Assembly: GCA_036257595.1 (NCBI GenBank)
Contig: DATAFF010000070.1
Span: forward strand, 1 to 12,212
Direction: 5' to 3'
From: DATAFF01 sp036257595
Lineage (GTDB): Bacteria > Pseudomonadota > Alphaproteobacteria > Rhizobiales > Aestuariivirgaceae
DNA length: 12,212 nt
A program made the position numbers and the translations under genes. Position 1 is the stretch's first letter. Every line of letters begins with the position of its first letter. This document shows positions 6,193 through 12,212 of the stretch, piece by piece. The notes under the pieces are model-generated. The model did no database searches, was not told the origin of the DNA, and worked only from the letters and a program-made list of their open reading frames with translations.

Positions 6193-7539
6193 ATGGCGCG
6201 AAGTCGGGTGGCCTGGTGCATCGTGGCCCTGCTGGCCGCGGCGAGCGCGGCGCCGCCGTCGCTTGGCGGCGGCAAGGGCGACATGATCGACAAATCGACG
6301 ATCATGCTGGAAGGCATCCTCAAATCGGTCGAGGCGGGCGATGTGCTCGAGCCGGGCCCGCTGGTCTATCTGCAGACCGAGGCCGACCGCGAGAACCCGA
6401 TGGCCATGTATATTCTCGGCTGGTACCGGCTGAAGCGGAACCAGTGGGAAACGGGCTTGAGCCTGCTCGAGAAGTCGGCCGACAAGGACTATATCCGCGC
6501 CCAGCTGGTGCTGGCCCAGACGGCGCTCTCGCAGAAGAATTTCCCGGGCGCACGCAACTGGATCGGCCGGGCCCGCGCCAATCGCGACAGCGCCGATTTC
6601 CCTCACCATATCGCCAGGCTGGAGGAGGCGGTGCGCCTCGAGAGCGAAGCCACCGACAAGGCGCTGGCGACGTCGCGCCTGGTCGACCTGTCGAAGAAGG
6701 CGGTCAATGAGCTGATGCCGCCGCAATCGGAGAAACCGGCGGCCGGCGATTGCCGGAAGGATCTGGGAAGCGTCAAGGATCCCGATGTGGCCCGCAATGC
6801 CGAACGCATCGCCAAGGCGAAGCTGTGCTATCGCGAGGAGAAGCTCAGCGATCAAGGGCTTAACTGGACCCTGGCGATCATCGAGAACCGGGCGCAGCCG
6901 CAGGGGCCGCGGATCGCCATTCCGCGCGACAATGAGGGCTCGGCCTTCGACACGGCAGTCTATGCGGTGGCGAGCTATGGCGGGCGAATGGTGGCGGTCC
7001 AGACGGCTGAGTCGAAGCGCTCGCGGGCCCAGGATCCCAATCGCGCCTTCGGCACCGGCAAGAGCTGCAGCGGGCTCAAGCGACCGGCGCCGCGCTATAC
7101 CGAGCGGATGATCGGGCTGCTCAAGGGCGGCCGCCATTGGTTCGCCTTCCACAACAATGAAGGGGGGCTCACCGCCAACACGACCTCCGGACAGATGACG
7201 GGCTATATCAATCCGGGGGCGGAGGGCGCCTTGGCCGATCCGCAGAATGTGGTGGTCATCGCCGGGTCCGACCCGCCGACCGAGCCCGGGCCGATCGGCT
7301 GGCGCAACCGGCTGCAGACGCTCGGCATGAATGTCATCTATGAAGAGGTTGATGCCGCGACCAATGACTGCTCGATGTCGAACTATCTGGTGATCCACCG
7401 GCTGGCGGGCGTCGGCAAATATTTCAACATCATGGTTGCCAAGAATGACGAGCAGACCCAGAAGAAGATGGCCGATCTGCTGTTCGGCAATCTCGGCTAC
7501 CGCAAGCTGTCGGTAACCGCCAGCAAGGCCAAGCCATGA
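6193..7539 (+). CDS. Secreted Sel1/TPR-like protein with C-terminal hydrolase-like domain of unassigned family
   Basis: A 448-residue protein with a signal peptide (MARSRVAWCIVALLAAASAA, 1-20). Residues ~45-135 form Sel1/TPR-like helices (NPMAMYILGWYRLKRNQWET, then DKDYIRAQLVLAQTALSQ). The C-terminal half (~220-440) shows ordered motifs: RDNEGSAFDTA (245-255), then YGGRMVAVQTAESKR, then AQDPNR (279-284), then FAFHNNEGG (317-325), then DCSMSN (392-397). From memory this resembles uncharacterised bacterial proteins with an HxxE-like motif, DPNR and HNN motifs that look like zinc amidases or carboxypeptidases, but no family is named with confidence. The expected first His appears to be R245. The ATG at 6193 has GGAG four bases upstream; a TTG 30 bases earlier is less likely. 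The stop overlaps the transglycosylase start (ATGA), implying coupled translation and a cell-wall role by context. Confidence 0.7.
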   Translation: MARSRVAWCIVALLAAASAAPPSLGGGKGDMIDKSTIMLEGILKSVEAGDVLEPGPLVYLQTEADRENPMAMYILGWYRLKRNQWETGLSLLEKSADKDYIRAQLVLAQTALSQKNFPGARNWIGRARANRDSADFPHHIARLEEAVRLESEATDKALATSRLVDLSKKAVNELMPPQSEKPAAGDCRKDLGSVKDPDVARNAERIAKAKLCYREEKLSDQGLNWTLAIIENRAQPQGPRIAIPRDNEGSAFDTAVYAVASYGGRMVAVQTAESKRSRAQDPNRAFGTGKSCSGLKRPAPRYTERMIGLLKGGRHWFAFHNNEGGLTANTTSGQMTGYINPGAEGALADPQNVVVIAGSDPPTEPGPIGWRNRLQTLGMNVIYEEVDAATNDCSMSNYLVIHRLAGVGKYFNIMVAKNDEQTQKKMADLLFGNLGYRKLSVTASKAKP

Positions 7540-8726
7540 TCCGCATCCTCCTCCTCGCCGCTGTCGCCGTTCCTTGCCTCTGCCTGCCGGCTCACGCCTG
7601 GGATCTGCCGAGCGCCGCCCAGATGACGCAGTACAAGCAGCGGGTGGCCAATGCTGCCGCCAAGGAGGGACTCGAGCGGGGTTTCGTGATGTCGGTCATC
7701 GGCGACCTCGAGGCCGATCCGGACATTCCAGGCTTCCTGGTCAGCCAGCCCGAGGCGCAGACCACGATCGCCGCCTATGTGAAGAACATGGTTGCCGAAA
7801 CGCGGGTCGCGCAAGGGCGCAAGCTCAAGGAGCGGTACAGGGCGCTGCTCGAGACGCTCGAGCGCAAATATGGCGTCGATCCCGAGATCATCCTGGCGAT
7901 CTATGGGGTCGAGTCGAATTTCGGCACCCGCCAGGGCAAGCGCAATGTGCTGCGCTCGCTGCTGACGCTCGCCGCGATCGGCTATCGCGAGGAGTTCTTT
8001 CGCAAGGAGCTGATCGCCTGCCTCAAGATCATCGACCTGAAGGAGGCCAATCCGGGGCTGATGAAGGGGTCATGGGCGGGCGCCATGGGCTCCACCCAGT
8101 TCATGCCGACGAGCTATCTCAGATTCAGCGTCGATCACGACCGCGACGGGCTCCACGATATCTGGACCAATGTTCCGGATTCGCTTGCCTCGATCGCCAA
8201 CTTTCTCAAGGCGCATGGCTGGCAGGCGGGGCGTCAATGGGGCGCCGAAGTGGTCCTGCCGGAGGATTTCAAATTCGGCGCCGGGCTCCAGCCGGGCGCC
8301 CATTGGCGGAGCGCCGGGGTCAAGCGGCGGGACGGCCGTCCGATTCCGGCGGGGGATTCCTATCTGCTGTTGCTGAGCGGATCACGTGGCCCGGCCTTTC
8401 TGGTGTCGGCAAATTACGCGGTGCTCAAGGAGTACAACCGCTCCGACCTCTATGCGATCTCGATCGGTCTCATCGCCAATCGCATGGCGAGCGACGACAC
8501 GGCCATGCCGGCCTGGCCGCCCACCGCCAAGCCGCTGAACAAGGCGCAGCGGCTCGAGCTGCTGAAGCGGCTCAGGGCGCGGGGCCACCAGATCCCCGAA
8601 AAGGAAGCGCGGATCGATCTCGAGGAGCGCGAGGTCATCCGCCTGGCGCAGAAGTCGCTTGGGATGACGATGGACGGCAATCCGAGCGAGGAGCTGTTGC
8701 GGCGGTTGCGGGGGAGTAGCGAATAG
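7536..8726 (+). CDS. MltB-type lytic murein transglycosylase with C-terminal peptidoglycan-binding domain
   Basis: A 396-residue periplasmic enzyme that cleaves the MurNAc-GlcNAc bond of peptidoglycan to give 1,6-anhydro-muropeptides, the substrates of AmpG. The signal peptide is residues 1-21 (cleavage after AHA). The N-terminal region IPGFLVSQPEAQTT and the SLT_2/MltB domain follow: catalytic glutamate E126 in YGVESNFGT, SWAGAMGSTQFMPTSY (179-194), and the DHDRDGLHDIW stretch (200-210) that in Slt35 forms a Ca-binding loop. Residues ~333-392 are a PG_binding_1 domain. There is no convincing lipobox, so it is probably soluble, unlike E. coli MltB. Its start overlaps the upstream stop by four bases. 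The last residues (SSE) and the TAG stop are read from the first two heptads of repeat A3. Confidence 0.93.
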   Translation: MIRILLLAAVAVPCLCLPAHAWDLPSAAQMTQYKQRVANAAAKEGLERGFVMSVIGDLEADPDIPGFLVSQPEAQTTIAAYVKNMVAETRVAQGRKLKERYRALLETLERKYGVDPEIILAIYGVESNFGTRQGKRNVLRSLLTLAAIGYREEFFRKELIACLKIIDLKEANPGLMKGSWAGAMGSTQFMPTSYLRFSVDHDRDGLHDIWTNVPDSLASIANFLKAHGWQAGRQWGAEVVLPEDFKFGAGLQPGAHWRSAGVKRRDGRPIPAGDSYLLLLSGSRGPAFLVSANYAVLKEYNRSDLYAISIGLIANRMASDDTAMPAWPPTAKPLNKAQRLELLKRLRARGHQIPEKEARIDLEEREVIRLAQKSLGMTMDGNPSEELLRRLRGSSE

Positions 8727-8870
8727 CGAATAGTGAATAGCGAATAGCGAATAGTGAGTAGCGAATAGCGAATAGCGAATAGCGAATAGCGAAATAGTAA
8801 GTGCCTCCGCACCCGGCGCTTGGCCCCAACACTTTCCTTACTATTCGCTATTCGCTATTCGCTATTCGCT
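8715..8870 (+). repeat. Type A heptad array with long inverted arm, copy A3
   Basis: Eleven in-register heptads at 8715-8791 read AGTAGCG, AATAGCG, AATAGTG, AATAGCG x2, AATAGTG, AGTAGCG, AATAGCG x4. The inverted arm has four perfect TATTCGC units (8842-8869). Segments 8767-8801 and 8837-8870 are fully complementary except for one bulged A, giving a hairpin of about 34 bp with a 35-nt loop. The loop contains CACCCGGCGCTT, shared with both RIME-like copies, so it may be the remnant of such an element. It lies between the mltB-like and M23 genes, which are on the same strand, and contains the mltB-like stop codon. The 31 bases to the M23 start show only a weak purine tract. Confidence 0.92.
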
Positions 8871-8901
8871 AAATCGCACCGCGGGGTTCAAGCTGACTAC
8901 A

Positions 8902-10049
8902 ATGCTCCTTCATTCAATCACTTCCGCCCTCGCCTTGAGCCTCGCCTCGGCGGTCGCGCTCGCCGGGACCCGGATCATCGAGCCCTCCACCGCGATCGTG
9001 GTGGCGCCGCTCCACGAGGCCCATCATGTCCGCGGCGACGACGGCCGTGACCATGTCGAATACGACCTCCTGGTAACCAACGTGTTCGACGGGCCGGTCA
9101 CGGTGACCACACTCGAGGTCACCAACGAGGCCGGCAAGGTGATCGGCCATCTCGACGGTAGCGCGCTGGCTGAGGCGACCCAGACGCTGATCGACGGCAA
9201 ACCCGCCAAGGCGATCCCGCCATCCGGGTCGGTGGCGATCGAGGTCGATCTGATCCTGTCGCCGGGAATGCTGCCGAAGCGCCTGTCGCACCGGCTGGTC
9301 TACGACTTCGCCCATGCCGACCCGCTCGCCACGCTGATCGCCAGCCGGGAGGTGCTGGGGGTCGAGGTGGAAGTGTCGAAGAACGAGCCGGTGCCGATCA
9401 TCGCGCCGCTGGCCGGCCCGGGCTGGGTGGCGTTCAATGGCTGCTGCGTTCCCAATATTCACCGTAATGTACGGGTCGCCGCCGGCACCCGGATCGCCAC
9501 GCCCGAGACCTTCGCCATCGACTGGATCAGGCTCAAGGACGACAAGCTCTTCGAGGGCGACGGCAAGGCGAACAAGCAGTTCGCCGCTTTCGGCGCCGCG
9601 GTCCGATCGGTGGCCGATGGCGAGGTGGTCGCGGTGCGCGACGGCATGCCGGCGGAAGAGCCCTTCATGCCGCCAAAGACGGTGCGTGCGCCGACCGACT
9701 ATGGCGGCAATTCCGTGATCATCCGCATACGGCCCGATGTCTATGCCCTCTATGCCCATCTCCAGGCGGGCAAGATCGCCGTCAAGGTCGGCGACAAGGT
9801 CAAGGCCGGGGCCAGGATCGGCAGGCTCGGCAACAGCGGCAATTCGAGCGCGCCGCATCTCCATTTCGGGCTGCTCGACCGTCCCGATCCGTTGACCGGC
9901 AACAGCCTTCCCTTCGTCATCGATCAGTTCGAGCTGACCGGCAAGGTCGACGCCAGCGAGCAGGAGCCCAGGAAGCTGACGGTGAAGCCGGCAGCGGGCA
10001 AGATCTTCTCGGCCTACCCGCTGGTCCTTGGCGTCGCTACCTTTCCCTG

Positions 10050-10050
<1 letters not shown>
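8902..10050 (+). CDS. M23-family metallopeptidase (LytM/peptidoglycan endopeptidase type)
   Basis: A 382-residue exported zinc peptidase expected to cut peptide crosslinks of peptidoglycan. The signal peptide is residues ~1-21 (cleavage near ALA). An N-terminal beta-rich region of about 150 residues precedes the M23 domain. Zinc and catalytic residues are visible: H187 (NIHRNV), D207 (FAIDWIR), H285 (YAHLQAG) and H319/H321 in APHLHFGL, with KVGDKVKAGARIGRLGNSGN between them. H187 and D207 are 20 residues apart rather than the four of classical HxxxD M23 enzymes, which marks the divergent FAIDW subgroup. The ATG has no strong Shine-Dalgarno (GGGG 16 nt upstream). It follows the transglycosylase across hairpin repeat A3, and its TGA overlaps the next ATG by one base. 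The role next to ampG and mltB-like genes is inferred to be wall remodelling. Confidence 0.9.
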
Positions 10051-11647
<1,597 letters not shown>

Positions 11648-11665
11648 TTTATTCGAGGTCGCGAC

Positions 11666-12178
11666 ATGAACGCCCGCAAGGTCAGTGAATTCCGCTTCGC
11701 CGATGACGGTTTGATCCCCAACCATCCGACATGGCCGCTCCTCCTCTATGGCGGCGCTGTCGATCTGCCGGGCGGGAGCGATCCGGCGTCAGTGCTCGAG
11801 GCGCTGTTCGCCAGCCATGGCTGGGGACAGTCGTGGCGCAATGGCGTCTATGATTTCGTGCATTATCACTCGCAGATCCATGAAGTGCTCGGCGTCGCCC
11901 GCGGCACGGCGGAGGTGCAGTTCGGCGGCCCGCATGGCCGCACGTTGGCGATCGAGGCGGGCGATGTCGCGATCCTCCCCGCCGGGACCGGCCACCAACG
12001 GATCGCCAGCAGCGGCGATTTCCTGGTGGTCGGCGCCTATCCGCCCTTCGGCACCTATGATCTGTGCCGGTCGCCGGCGGATCACGAGCGGGCGCTCAAG
12101 ACGATCCCCAAGGTGGGGCGGCCGGACACCGACCCGGTCCATGGTGGCAAGGGCCCGCTGCTGGAGAGTTGGACGTAG
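11666..12178 (+). CDS. Cupin-domain protein, YjlB-like
   Basis: A 170-residue single-domain cupin, probably cytoplasmic, with a textbook metal site. Motif 1 is H66-Y-H68, then E73, then G80; motif 2 is G99, P105, G107 and H110 in GDVAILPAGTGH. The sequence around SHGWGQSWRNGVYDFVHYHS resembles Bacillus subtilis YjlB and its proteobacterial relatives, whose biochemical function is not established. The metal and reaction cannot be predicted from the fold. The start at 11666 has GAGG seven bases upstream; the in-frame ATG at 11642 lies within the heptad arm and would add eight residues encoded mostly by repeat, so it was rejected. The stop TAG begins a TAGGCAG heptad and a new array runs to the window end. 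It lies 110 bp downstream of the PolX-derived gene on the same strand, and shared transcription is uncertain. Confidence 0.85.
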   Translation: MNARKVSEFRFADDGLIPNHPTWPLLLYGGAVDLPGGSDPASVLEALFASHGWGQSWRNGVYDFVHYHSQIHEVLGVARGTAEVQFGGPHGRTLAIEAGDVAILPAGTGHQRIASSGDFLVVGAYPPFGTYDLCRSPADHERALKTIPKVGRPDTDPVHGGKGPLLESWT

Positions 12179-12212
12179 GCAGTCGGCAGTGAGTAGTGAG
12201 TGGTGAGTAGTG
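12176..12212 (+). repeat. Heptad array grading from type B to type C (continues past window)
   Basis: In-register heptads read TAGGCAG, TCGGCAG, TGAGTAG, TGAGTGG, TGAGTAG, then TG at the window edge. The first unit is type B in rotated phase and the later ones are type C (GTGAGTA). The cupin stop codon is the first three bases of the first unit. The total length and any inverted arm lie outside the window. Confidence 0.85.

Noticed and set aside
6004..7398. 464-codon antisense open frame across the ampG end and the Sel1-like gene
   Set aside because: It spans two real genes, is His/Arg-rich with no motifs, and has a composition typical of GC-driven shadows.
8715..8870. CRISPR array
   Set aside because: The repeats are 7 bp and contiguous without spacers, and no cas genes are nearby.

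Overview
The window is high-GC, densely coding DNA. Several things suggest an alphaproteobacterium of the Hyphomicrobiales (Rhizobiales): the protein families, the overlapping ATGA/TGATG gene junctions, and two roughly 130-bp mosaic palindromic elements of the type known as Rhizobium-specific intergenic mosaic elements (RIME). The genus cannot be read from the sequence. There are no rRNA or tRNA genes, no transposase and no CRISPR array.

Layout. (1) 1-135 is the tail of a VOC/ring-cleaving dioxygenase gene. It converges, across a composite repeat (141-331), on an amidohydrolase-3 (YtcJ-like) gene at 323-1999 (-). (2) Divergent from the amidohydrolase is a TPR protein with a C-terminal 2OG-Fe(II) oxygenase domain (2141-3496), followed by a second composite repeat (3493-3680). 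(3) 3717-10050 is a peptidoglycan turnover/recycling block. It holds a serine hydrolase of the class-C beta-lactamase/AmiE type (-), and divergently an AmpG-like muropeptide permease, a secreted Sel1/TPR-like protein with an unassigned C-terminal domain, an MltB-type lytic transglycosylase and an M23 metallopeptidase. Together they could cut murein strands and crosslinks in the periplasm, import muropeptides and process them in the cytoplasm. (4) 10050-11555 encodes a PolX-derived HhH-PHP protein whose polymerase catalytic aspartates appear to be lost. It overlaps the M23 gene by one base. (5) 11666-12178 is a YjlB-like cupin.

The most unusual feature is a family of tandem heptanucleotide repeats in nearly every longer gap: GCGAATA (type A), GGCAGTA (type B) and GTGAGTA (type C). 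In a common register all three read A-R-T-A-G-N-N, so TAG recurs every 7 nt and falls in all three frames of one strand, while the other strand stays open. Five genes end on a stop codon that lies inside such a unit. Four of the five large copies have an inverted arm of the same heptad. Two type A copies carry a RIME-like element at the same junction with the heptad array. Type B has its own conserved short core. Every intergenic gap over about 100 bp carries one of these arrays except the divergent promoter region at 2000-2140.

Most other long open frames, including antisense frames of 300-530 codons, are GC-driven shadows and were left out.
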